Shown here piece after piece: positions 16,214-24,587 of a DNA stretch of 52,462 nucleotides. The notes beneath the pieces were generated by a model. That model did no database searches. It was given only the letters and a program-made list of their open reading frames with translations, and had not been told where the DNA came from. The position numbers and the translations under genes were made by a program. The stretch is from positions 1 through 52,462 of the forward strand of contig CAMWSU010000009.1 in NCBI GenBank assembly GCA_947176965.1, read 5' to 3'. Source of the stretch: an uncultured Lachnospiraceae bacterium (GTDB lineage: Bacteria; Bacillota; Clostridia; Lachnospirales; Lachnospiraceae). How positions within the stretch are numbered: position 1 is the stretch's first letter; each line of letters opens with the position of its first letter.

Positions 16214-19200
16214 TTGGATAAGTATGAATACAAGTTACGGGCGGAGGAGATCAAGAACCTGATCTCTCAAAAAGAATATGCGGAGGCAATGGCGATTGCG
16301 GATACCATTGACTGGCGCAGAGTCAAGAATATTTCCATGCTGACGGTAGTCAGCGATCTCTATAAGATCAACCGAAAATATGATGTCAGCCGCGATATGC
16401 TCCTGTTAGCGTATGACAGGCATCCGGGCGGCAGGACGATCGTATACTCCCTCTGCGAGCTGTCCATTAAGCTGGGGGAATTTGTGCAGGCAGTTGAGTA
16501 TTATAAGGAATTTGTACGCGTTGCGCCGAATGACAGCGGACGCTTCATCTTAAAATATAAGATTTATGATGCGCAGGAGGTTTCTCTTGAGGAGCGCATT
16601 CATGTGCTGGAGGAGTTTAAGGCAGCCGACTACCGGGAGAAGTGGGGTTATGAGCTGGCGTTTTTGTATCATCGTGCGGGTTTGGAGCGCCAGTGCGTGG
16701 CGGAGTGTGATGAGATCATCATCACGTTCGGCGAGGGCAAATATGTCGTAAAGGCAATGGAGCTGAAAATGCTGCATCAGCCGCTCACGCCTGTTCAGCA
16801 GGAGATGTACGATAACCGCAATGGGAAGAAGGGTTCCGGCGCGCAGAAGAGTAGGCAGCAGCCCGCGGCAGCCCGCGGGAACGCGGCGAAGCAGCAGGAT
16901 GCGGGCGCACCGGGCGGAGAGCTGGATATTCATGTAAAGACGCTGGATATGGGGAATAAATATAATACGCTCAATATTCAGGAAGCGCTTGCGAACAGCA
17001 TGAAGGAGATCATGGCAAAGGATGCGCTGGATGCGGAGGCACAGCGCAAGCAGGCGGAAGCGGAGTACAGAAAGGCGGAAGCACAGCGCCGACAGGCGGA
17101 GGAACAATACAGACTGGAAGAAGAGCAGCGCAGGCAGGCGGAGGAGCAGTACAAGCTCGAAGAAGAGCAGCGCCGACAGGCGGAGGAGCAGTACAAGTTT
17201 GAAGAAGAACAACGCCGACTGGCGGAAGTGGAGATGCGGCGCAGAGCGGCAGAGGCGCAGCGTCTTGCACTGGAACGAGAAAAGCTTGCCATTGAGCGCG
17301 AGCGGCTCGCGTTAGAGCAGGAGCGTCTGGCAATGCAGGCAGCGAGCCAAAAGCGCGAAACGGATTCTTCGGAGGAAATGAAAGAGATCACATTCGGCAA
17401 AGAGCAGCCGCTTGCCTTTGACCCGAATATGGATGCGGAGAGTCTGGTGCGGGATATGGCGGAACGCGCAGCGATGACGGCGGAAAGCTATGACCATATT
17501 TTATCAATGGAAAACGACGGGCAGATCAGCTTGGTCGTGCCCGAGCAGTCGCGTGTGGAAAAGCAGATCACGGGACAGCTCAGTATAGAGGAAGTGCTGA
17601 AGGAATGGGAGCGCATGAAACGTGCGAGCGACCAAAAGAGCATGGACGACTTAAAACAGCGCGTCATGCAGCAGACGGGCGAAATGTTCACCGCGTTTGA
17701 CAAAAGCGCAAAGTCGGGACTTTTAGAAGGCTTGGAGGATGAGAACAGCACCCTGTCCAATCTGCCGTTCGAACCGATCGCGCCGCCGCCGAAGCCGAAA
17801 ACGGATGTAGAGATTTTTGCGGAGTCGGTGTTGGTGGACGACGGGCTGGAGGGAGAAGACCTTCCCGAAGTGGAGGAACTTGCGGAGATTGCGGATGTCA
17901 CCGATACATCGGAATTTGAAGCATTAGAGAACCTGCCGGCGGAAGAAGAAACGGAGGATGCATGGGAGGAAGATGACCCTGCACCTGAGGAGGAGCCGGA
18001 ACAGAAAAAAGAAGAAAATGCAGCCGATCTGGATTATGTCGTCGATACCGCAATGATGGGAACCGTGATCGAAGCGTTAGAGGCGCAGGGAGTCGGCGCT
18101 GCGGAAAATATGGCGGCAGACGGCGCGCGGGATGATGCCGAAAGCGGGCAGCAGGATGAGAATACCGCGCAGGCAGACACCGCGGCAGGGGATACTGATA
18201 CCGCGCAGACCGGTGCGGATGAGCAGGAAGATACCGCCTATGCTGAGGCGGGCAGTGCGCAAAATGGTGTAAAGCAGGATACCGGCGTTTCGGCGGATAA
18301 CGAGCCGGGGGCGGAAACAAAAGAGCTGCAGAGCGCAATCATTGAGGCGGAGCTTGAGGAGCGCAATGCAAAGAAAAACAGGGCAGCGCAAAGAGAGCAG
18401 GCAAAGAATGCCGGCTTTGACACCGTGGAGATGCGGAGCGTTGCCGATAAGCTGATCGAGAACGCGGAGCGTGAGATCAGGGGGGAAAGCGATCATTTCG
18501 CACCGTCAAGGGCGCTGACCGAAGATGAGAAAGAGTTGTTCGGCGCATTGATTCAGACGGATCAGATGAAGAGTCAGATCGCGGCGGCGATCGACAAGAT
18601 CAGTCTTGCCGCTTATACAGGCAATGTCATCATTACGGGGGAGAACGGTTCAGGCACGATGACACTTGCCAAAAATCTGATCAAGAGCGTGCAGATCTCC
18701 GATCGGAATTTTTCGGGCAGAGTCGCACGTATTTCGGGAGCGGCGCTTGATAAAAAGAATATTCCTGAAACGCTGTCCAAACTGCGGGGCGGCGCGCTGA
18801 TCGTAGAAAAAGCAAACGGCATGAGCGCGGAGTCCTTAAAGAAGCTGACGCAGTACTTAGAGCAGGAGAGCGAAGGGATCATCGTTATTCTGGAAGATAC
18901 GAAGATCGAAATGCGCAAGTGCCTGAATAAAAATCCGGTGATCGAGGAGAATTTTAACGCGCGTATTGACATTAACGCTATGGATAACGATGCGCTTGTC
19001 GCATATGCGAGGGATTACGCGTACGACTTAGAATACAGTATTGACGATCTCGGCATTCTGGCGCTGTATACGAGGATTTCGGATCTGCAGACGGGAGACC
19101 ACAGCGTAACGCTCGCGGAGGTGCGTGACATCATAGATGAAGCAATTTGGAGTGCAAACCGTAAAAATCCGAAACATTTTGTTGATATTTTATCGGGAAA

Positions 19201-19255
19201 AAGATATGATGATGAGGACATGATTATATTGCGTGAGAAAGATTTCATTTGTTAG
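16214..19255 (+). CDS. Large TPR / coiled-coil / AAA-like protein of unknown function
   Basis: This 1013-residue protein has four parts. Residues 1-190 are helical repeats resembling TPRs (FVQAVEYYKEFVRVAP). Residues about 255-395 are a highly charged coiled coil containing 14-residue repeats of the type RRQAEEQYKLEEEQ. Residues about 540-730 form an acidic, Ala/Asp/Glu-rich low-complexity linker. Residues about 760-1000 resemble an AAA+ ATPase: IITGENGSGTMTLAKNL sits where a P-loop belongs, GGALIVEKA resembles Walker B and IVILEDT sensor 1. The P-loop has Thr-Met where Lys-Ser/Thr is expected, so nucleotide hydrolysis is doubtful. A TTG start at 16214 with GAGGTGG 5 bases upstream is preferred over an ATG at 16196. 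It is separated from glgB by 12 bases, so cotranscribed. A scaffold role is possible; function unknown. Confidence 0.7.
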   Translation: MDKYEYKLRAEEIKNLISQKEYAEAMAIADTIDWRRVKNISMLTVVSDLYKINRKYDVSRDMLLLAYDRHPGGRTIVYSLCELSIKLGEFVQAVEYYKEFVRVAPNDSGRFILKYKIYDAQEVSLEERIHVLEEFKAADYREKWGYELAFLYHRAGLERQCVAECDEIIITFGEGKYVVKAMELKMLHQPLTPVQQEMYDNRNGKKGSGAQKSRQQPAAARGNAAKQQDAGAPGGELDIHVKTLDMGNKYNTLNIQEALANSMKEIMAKDALDAEAQRKQAEAEYRKAEAQRRQAEEQYRLEEEQRRQAEEQYKLEEEQRRQAEEQYKFEEEQRRLAEVEMRRRAAEAQRLALEREKLAIERERLALEQERLAMQAASQKRETDSSEEMKEITFGKEQPLAFDPNMDAESLVRDMAERAAMTAESYDHILSMENDGQISLVVPEQSRVEKQITGQLSIEEVLKEWERMKRASDQKSMDDLKQRVMQQTGEMFTAFDKSAKSGLLEGLEDENSTLSNLPFEPIAPPPKPKTDVEIFAESVLVDDGLEGEDLPEVEELAEIADVTDTSEFEALENLPAEEETEDAWEEDDPAPEEEPEQKKEENAADLDYVVDTAMMGTVIEALEAQGVGAAENMAADGARDDAESGQQDENTAQADTAAGDTDTAQTGADEQEDTAYAEAGSAQNGVKQDTGVSADNEPGAETKELQSAIIEAELEERNAKKNRAAQREQAKNAGFDTVEMRSVADKLIENAEREIRGESDHFAPSRALTEDEKELFGALIQTDQMKSQIAAAIDKISLAAYTGNVIITGENGSGTMTLAKNLIKSVQISDRNFSGRVARISGAALDKKNIPETLSKLRGGALIVEKANGMSAESLKKLTQYLEQESEGIIVILEDTKIEMRKCLNKNPVIEENFNARIDINAMDNDALVAYARDYAYDLEYSIDDLGILALYTRISDLQTGDHSVTLAEVRDIIDEAIWSANRKNPKHFVDILSGKRYDDEDMIILREKDFIC
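17043..17225 (+). repeat. Tandem 42-bp repeats encoding coiled-coil heptads
   Basis: About four imperfect copies of a 42-base unit beginning CAGCGCCGACAGGCGGAGGA encode successive 14-residue coiled-coil units. Copies two to four are most alike. Such repeats can change copy number by slippage or recombination. Confidence 0.75.
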
Positions 19256-19267
19256 GGGGGATTTTGT

Positions 19268-21244
19268 ATGGCAGAAAAAAAATCAGCTGCCGCAAAGAAC
19301 GAGGGTGCATCCGAAAAAACCATGCGGGACATGCTGCAGCAGGCGGATGTGGACAGCGTATTTATTTCCGATGCGGACATGTTTGTATTCGGGCAGGGGA
19401 CACACTATGATATCTACAAGAAACTTGGCGCACATCCATGCGTAAAGGACGGAAAGGCGGGCGTATTTTTCGGCGTGTGGGCGCCCCACGCGGCGAGTGT
19501 GCATGTCCTCGGAAGCTTTAACGGATGGAACGAAGACGCGTACTGCATGGAGCGGCTTGGAGATATTGGTATTTATGCGTTATTCGTTCCGGAGGCAAAA
19601 GTGGGGGATATGTATAAGTTCCTCATTTATACGCATGACGGAAGAAAGCTTTACAAAGCGGATCCCTATGCGAACCATGCGGAATTAAGACCGGGTACGG
19701 CATCGGTGATCGCCGATCTTACCAAGTTCAAATGGACGGACGGGGCATGGATGGAGGAGCGCGCGCAGCAAGATCCTTACAAAGAGCCGATGGCGGTTTA
19801 TGAGTGTCATATCGGTTCCTTTATGAAGCATCCGGACGGGACGCCTGACGGTTTTTACAATTACCGTGAATTTACCGACCGCATTGTGGAATATCTCAAA
19901 GAAATGAAATATACGCATGTGGAGCTGATGGGAATTGCGGAGCATCCGTTTGACGGTTCATGGGGCTATCAGGTGACAGGGTATTTTGCACCGACCGCCC
20001 GCTACGGGACGCCGGAGGATTTCCAATATCTGATCAATACCCTGCACCGTAATAAAATCGGTGTGATCTTGGACTGGGTTCCTGCACATTTCCCGAAAGA
20101 TGCGCACGGACTGGCAGATTTTGACGGACAGGCGCTCTACGAATATCCTGATCCGCGGATGGGAGAGCATCCCGACTGGGGAACCAAAATCTTTAATTAT
20201 GCCCAGAATGAGGTGCGCAATTTCCTGATCGCGAATGCCCTGTTCTGGATCAAAGAATTTCATGTGGACGGTCTGCGTGTGGATGCGGTTGCTTCCATGC
20301 TGTATTTGGATTACGGCAAGAGCAGCGGCAACTGGGTGCCGAATAAATACGGCGGTCATGAGAATCTGGACGCGATCGAATTTTTCAAGCATCTCAATTC
20401 CGTTGTCAAAGGCTTAAACAACGGCGCGATCACGATCGCGGAGGAATCCACGGCATGGCCGAAGGTGACGGCGCCGCCGGAGGACGACGGGCTTGGCTTT
20501 ACGTTTAAGTGGAATATGGGCTGGATGCATGATTTTTGCGATTATATGAAGCTCGATCCTCTTTTCCGCAAAAATAATCATCATAAAATGACGTTTGCAA
20601 TGAGCTATAACAGCTCAGAGAAATATATTCTGCCTCTTTCGCATGATGAGGTCGTTCATCTGAAATGCTCTATGGTAAACAAGATGCCGGGTTATCAGGT
20701 TGACAAATATGCAAACCTCCGCGTCGGTTACTCCTATATGTTCGGGCACGCGGGAAAGAAGCTGCTCTTTATGGGGCAGGACTTTGCGCAGGAGCGTGAG
20801 TGGAGCGAGGCGAGAGAACTCGACTGGTACCTGCTGGAGAATCCGTTAAATAAGGGCATGCAGGAGTATACGAAGGAGCTTTTGAAGCTGTATCGCAAGT
20901 ATCCCTGCTTATATGAGATCGATCACGACTGGGACGGATTTGAGTGGATCAATGCCAATGACGGCGACAGGAGCATTTACAGCTTTTTCAGAAAAAGCAG
21001 TACGGGAAAGAACCGCTTGCTGTTCGTGTTAAACATGACACCGATGCGGCGTGAGGATTTCCGCATCGGCGTGCCGCAAAAGAAAAAATATAAACTGATC
21101 TTAAACAGTGATGATACGCGTTTTGGCGGAAACGGCGGCGTGATACCGGCGGAGATCAAGGCAGAGGCGACGCCTTGGGACAGCAGGGATTATTCGATCG
21201 CATTTTCGCTTCCTTCGTATGGTGCGGCAATCTTTGTTTTTTAA
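19268..21244 (+). CDS. glgB: 1,4-alpha-glucan branching enzyme (GH13)
   Basis: This 658-residue protein has an N-terminal CBM48-like domain (about 55-150, FFGVWAPHAASVHVLGSFNGW), a GH13 catalytic barrel and a C-terminal beta domain. GH13 motifs are all present: DWVPAHFPKD, GLRVDAVAS with the nucleophile Asp near residue 339, AEESTAWP with the acid/base Glu near 392, and LSHDEV. GlgB forms alpha-1,6 branches in glycogen. No other glycogen genes (glgA, glgC, glgP) occur in the window, so this copy is separated from a typical glg operon. It starts 12 bases after the TPR/AAA-like gene with a GGGGGG-type ribosome binding site. A perfect hairpin at 21301-21332 follows. Confidence 0.96.
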   Translation: MAEKKSAAAKNEGASEKTMRDMLQQADVDSVFISDADMFVFGQGTHYDIYKKLGAHPCVKDGKAGVFFGVWAPHAASVHVLGSFNGWNEDAYCMERLGDIGIYALFVPEAKVGDMYKFLIYTHDGRKLYKADPYANHAELRPGTASVIADLTKFKWTDGAWMEERAQQDPYKEPMAVYECHIGSFMKHPDGTPDGFYNYREFTDRIVEYLKEMKYTHVELMGIAEHPFDGSWGYQVTGYFAPTARYGTPEDFQYLINTLHRNKIGVILDWVPAHFPKDAHGLADFDGQALYEYPDPRMGEHPDWGTKIFNYAQNEVRNFLIANALFWIKEFHVDGLRVDAVASMLYLDYGKSSGNWVPNKYGGHENLDAIEFFKHLNSVVKGLNNGAITIAEESTAWPKVTAPPEDDGLGFTFKWNMGWMHDFCDYMKLDPLFRKNNHHKMTFAMSYNSSEKYILPLSHDEVVHLKCSMVNKMPGYQVDKYANLRVGYSYMFGHAGKKLLFMGQDFAQEREWSEARELDWYLLENPLNKGMQEYTKELLKLYRKYPCLYEIDHDWDGFEWINANDGDRSIYSFFRKSSTGKNRLLFVLNMTPMRREDFRIGVPQKKKYKLILNSDDTRFGGNGGVIPAEIKAEATPWDSRDYSIAFSLPSYGAAIFVF

Positions 21245-21272
21245 GCAAATTTACAAAATACCCGCGGCGGGG

Positions 21273-21300
21273 TAAAGAAATAGTCGGAATAGACCGAAAT
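21273..21300 (+). promoter_or_regulatory. Candidate sigma-28 (flagellar) promoter
   Basis: TAAA (21273-21276), a 16-base spacer and ACCGAAAT (21293-21300) match the flagellar consensus TAAA-N15/16-GCCGATAT at ten of twelve positions. It lies about 110 bases before the first gene of the flagellar operon. Transcription would start near 21306-21308, inside the hairpin described next. Confidence 0.65.
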
Positions 21301-21334
21301 AAAAGGTGAACGTAAGGATGCGTTCACCTTTTAT
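21301..21334 (+). terminator. glgB terminator overlapping the flagellar start site
   Basis: A perfect 12-bp stem AAAAGGTGAACG with CGTTCACCTTTT (21301-21312 and 21321-21332) and an 8-base loop is followed by ATTG. It can terminate glgB transcripts. Transcripts from the sigma-28-like promoter would begin within its left arm and form only a shortened stem. Confidence 0.78.
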
Positions 21335-21410
21335 TGTATGTAGGAAATATCATAAACGCGAGTTGCAAAAAGAGCGCGGAGTACTCTTTTGTATAGGAGA
21401 CGGAGTGACT

Positions 21411-24400
21411 ATGAACGTACAGCTTGAAGGAATCGGGCAGGGAAACGTCATAGACAACGGCAGGACAATTTCATACGGTGCCGCAAAGACATCCGAGACG
21501 GACGTCAAAAGCGGTTATACATTGGACATTTCTGGTGCAGTTACGGATAACTCGGCTTATGCAGGTCATGGAAGGACCACAGAAGACATCGTGTGCGATG
21601 CAATGACGACGGAGGCGGCGTTGCAGAGTCAGTATCTCACCGTGATGTCCAATTCTATGTCTGAGGAAGATTTTGCGAAGATGACCGAGGACGGTTATAA
21701 ACCGTGTGAAACCGACGTGGAAACGGCGGTTACCGTTGTGGATGAGATCAAGGCGACCCTTGCTGAAGCAGGAAAGATCATAAAGGGATATAATGACGAT
21801 CTTGAGCCGGAGGTGCTCGAAGAGATTACCGGCAATGCGGCGAGAGCGCAGGAGATCGTGAGGGCGTTTCATGAAAATGACATTCCTGTCACAGAGGAAA
21901 ATGTGCGGGATGTGATGGAAACGGTCGAAAAGAGCAAGGACCTGACAGAGCCGGCAGACGGAACGGTTACCTATCTTGTCCGGCAGGAAATGGAGCCGAC
22001 GGTGGATGATCTTTACCGTGCGCAGCACAGCGGCACGGCAGACGGCGGTCGGCAGAGCTATGGCTATTATGACCAGAACGGAAGCGGCTATTATGCGAAG
22101 CGTGCGCAGGAGTATGACTGGGATGCGCTGAATGAGCAGATTGAGAGTGTGATCCGGGAGGCGGGGCTTGCGGTAAATGAACAGAGTGTCGCGCAGGCAA
22201 GATTCCTGATTGAAGAAGGAGTGCCGCTGACGGGGGAGAGCTTAAACCGTCTGGCAAGGTTAAAAGAGCTGTCCTATCCGATCAGTGAGGAGCAGGTCAT
22301 TCGTGCGGCGGCAGCGGCGATCGCTGACGGAAAGGAAGCTGGGCAGGCGGACGTGACGGGTGCCGGCAGCGCATGGCAGCAGGCGGCGTACTGGAAAGAG
22401 CAGGCCGAGCGCATCAGCGACGAGGCGATCAAAGAGGTTGCAAGACGCGGCGAACAGCAGGATCTGCGGCATCTGTGTGCGGCACAGAACGAGATCGGCG
22501 TGCAGGCGGGTGAAAAAGCGCAAAACGAGATTGTTCCTCAGGCGGGTGAAGAGGCGCAAAACGAGATTAACGCGCAGGCGGACGATACGATAGAAGAGAT
22601 TAGTGCAAGGCGGCACTTGGAAGAACTGCGTCTGCAAATGACGATTACGGCAAATTACAGCCTGATCAAAAGAGGCTTTGCGCTCGATACGACAGAACTG
22701 TCACAATTGGTTGAGGAGCTGCGCGCGGCGGAGAATGACAGACGGCAGAAGCTGTTCGGCGGCGTGAGCGCGGCGGAGAATGAGACGCGGGAAAGTCTCT
22801 TTACTGAGACGGTACAGGCGAGGGAAAAGCTGTATATGGCGCCTGCGGCGCTTCTTGGGAGGATCGCGGATGCGGAGGATGCATGGAGCTTAAGACATGC
22901 GGCCGAGCAGGGAGAGCAGTTAAGGAACGCGTACGAACAGGCAGGCGAACGTTATGAGACAATGATGACGCAGCCGCGGGGCGACCTTGGCGATTCTATT
23001 CGGAAGGCATTCCGCAATGTGGACGACATTCTGCGCGATATGGGGCTTGAGACAAGCGAAGAAAACCGTCGGGCGGTGCGCATTCTCGGCTATAACCGGA
23101 TGGAGATCACAAAGGAGCATATCGGCAGCGTGAAAGCGGCGGATATGAGCTTGCAGCGTGTAGTCGATAAGCTGACGCCTGCGTCAGTCCTTAATATGAT
23201 CCGCGAAGGGAAAAATCCGCTGATCATGTCCGTGTCAGAGCTGGAGAATTACTTGGACGACGCGGACAAAGGGACGGCAGAACAAGAAAAATTCAGTGAA
23301 TATTTATATAAGCTGGAGCGTGCGGACGAAATCACACAGGAGGAGAAGGAATCCTATATCGGAATTTATCGTCTTTTCCGCCAGATAGAAAAAAGTGACG
23401 GTGCTGTCATTGGAAGCCTTGTCAATCAGAACGCCGAGCTGACGATGCGAAATTTATTATCGGCAGTCCGCACGGGAAAACATAAGGGACTCGATTTGGA
23501 GGTAAGCGACCATTACGGTGCGCTGCGTGAGATTGCGAGGACGGACATTACCATTGATCAGCAGATCATGAGCGCGTATGAGGAACAGGTATGCAGGAGA
23601 ATTTTCGATTCACTTGAGCCGGCAGCGCTTCATGAGATGGACTTAAACGAGAACCCGACCATGGAACAGCTGCTGCAAAGTCTTCGTGGGGCGCAGGCAG
23701 AGGATGGCGTCAAAGAGGAGATCGAAAAGCAGGAGCGGCAGTATCAGAGGGAGCAGCTAGCTGAGATACGCGAAGCCGCGCAGGTCGGAGAAGAGCACAT
23801 CCGTTATCTTTTAGATGCAAAGCAGCCGGTCAGCGTGGATCATCTGATGGCGGCGCAGGCGATGAGGAACCGCCGGGGTGGAGCGTTTGCCAAATTGTAT
23901 GAGCTGGCGGATGAGACGGTGCATGACAAGGTGCCGAGGGAAACGCAGGAGAAATTCTTACATGCTGCCGAGGACTTGAGGAACAGTCTGACGGACGCCG
24001 GGACAGCGGGCGAGGCATACCGGGCGTTTACGGAGGCCGGCATGGAGCTTTTGACGCAGCAGGGCTTTGCAGACGGAACCTATGTGGATGTGAAAGCGTA
24101 TCAGCTGATCGGCAAGCAGTTATCGCTTGCGGCAGGCATGGTGCGCGAGGAGCAGTACCGCATTCCGGTTGAGATCGACGGTCGAGTGACGGCGCTTGAT
24201 ATTAAGATCAGGCACGAAGAAGGCGCGCAGGGGCGCGTTGCGGTTGCGATGGAACATGAGAGCTTCGGCAAGGCCGGCATGGAGCTGGAAATGACATCTG
24301 CGTCATCTGTATCCGGGTATCTGGCATACAGCTCCCGCGGCGGGGAACAGGCGCTGCAGGCGCTGGAGGACCGTTTTAGAGAGCAGCTTGCAGGCGAGGG

Positions 24401-24587
24401 TCTGAGTTTGCAGGAGTTTCATTCCATCTATAGCAGTGAAGTAAATCCTGACAATATTGTCAGTCGCAGTACAGCACAAAAAGAACAAGAGCATGTCCGC
24501 ACATCCGTCCTCTATACGGTGGCGAAGAGTTTCGTTGCGGCAATGCAGGATACAACAGCAGACAGAAAGGAGTTAAACGGGATATGA
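21411..24587 (+). CDS. DUF6240 protein, probably flagellar
   Basis: This is a 1058-residue protein with no signal peptide or membrane segment. It is mostly helical and rich in Glu and Ala. It contains recurring modules of about 35-40 residues with the pattern helix-G-x-x-hydrophobic-T-E-E-N-V, for example FHENDIPVTEENVRD and IREAGLAVNEQSV. Around residues 358-395 the stretch AQNEI-x2-QAG is repeated three times. The C-terminal region (about 900-1010, IPVEIDGRVTALDIKI and GLSLQEF) recalls the FliK C-terminal hook-length-control domain in arrangement, but that is an inference. The stop overlaps the flagellin start (ATGA), so translation is coupled. With the sigma-28-like promoter upstream, this places the protein in late flagellar assembly. 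Start at 21411 with GGAGA upstream. Confidence 0.72.
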   Translation: MNVQLEGIGQGNVIDNGRTISYGAAKTSETDVKSGYTLDISGAVTDNSAYAGHGRTTEDIVCDAMTTEAALQSQYLTVMSNSMSEEDFAKMTEDGYKPCETDVETAVTVVDEIKATLAEAGKIIKGYNDDLEPEVLEEITGNAARAQEIVRAFHENDIPVTEENVRDVMETVEKSKDLTEPADGTVTYLVRQEMEPTVDDLYRAQHSGTADGGRQSYGYYDQNGSGYYAKRAQEYDWDALNEQIESVIREAGLAVNEQSVAQARFLIEEGVPLTGESLNRLARLKELSYPISEEQVIRAAAAAIADGKEAGQADVTGAGSAWQQAAYWKEQAERISDEAIKEVARRGEQQDLRHLCAAQNEIGVQAGEKAQNEIVPQAGEEAQNEINAQADDTIEEISARRHLEELRLQMTITANYSLIKRGFALDTTELSQLVEELRAAENDRRQKLFGGVSAAENETRESLFTETVQAREKLYMAPAALLGRIADAEDAWSLRHAAEQGEQLRNAYEQAGERYETMMTQPRGDLGDSIRKAFRNVDDILRDMGLETSEENRRAVRILGYNRMEITKEHIGSVKAADMSLQRVVDKLTPASVLNMIREGKNPLIMSVSELENYLDDADKGTAEQEKFSEYLYKLERADEITQEEKESYIGIYRLFRQIEKSDGAVIGSLVNQNAELTMRNLLSAVRTGKHKGLDLEVSDHYGALREIARTDITIDQQIMSAYEEQVCRRIFDSLEPAALHEMDLNENPTMEQLLQSLRGAQAEDGVKEEIEKQERQYQREQLAEIREAAQVGEEHIRYLLDAKQPVSVDHLMAAQAMRNRRGGAFAKLYELADETVHDKVPRETQEKFLHAAEDLRNSLTDAGTAGEAYRAFTEAGMELLTQQGFADGTYVDVKAYQLIGKQLSLAAGMVREEQYRIPVEIDGRVTALDIKIRHEEGAQGRVAVAMEHESFGKAGMELEMTSASSVSGYLAYSSRGGEQALQALEDRFREQLAGEGLSLQEFHSIYSSEVNPDNIVSRSTAQKEQEHVRTSVLYTVAKSFVAAMQDTTADRKELNGI
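22489..22590 (+). repeat. Short in-frame repeats in the DUF6240 gene
   Basis: Three imperfect tandem copies of a unit of about 42-48 bases, each with CAGAACGAGAT or CAAAACGAGATT and CAGGCGG, encode A-Q-N-E-I followed by Q-A-G or Q-A-D. Unit spacing is a multiple of three. Confidence 0.65.

Noticed and set aside
16550-17212. Long Leu-rich reverse-strand frame opposite the TPR/AAA-like gene
   Set aside because: It is the antisense of the coiled-coil repeat (Glu/Gln/Arg codons read backwards as Leu/Phe) and has no start signals; other long reverse frames here are shadows for the same reason.
17043-17225. Tandem repeats as a CRISPR or VNTR outside genes
   Set aside because: The repeats are in frame, have no unique spacers and encode coiled-coil heptads.
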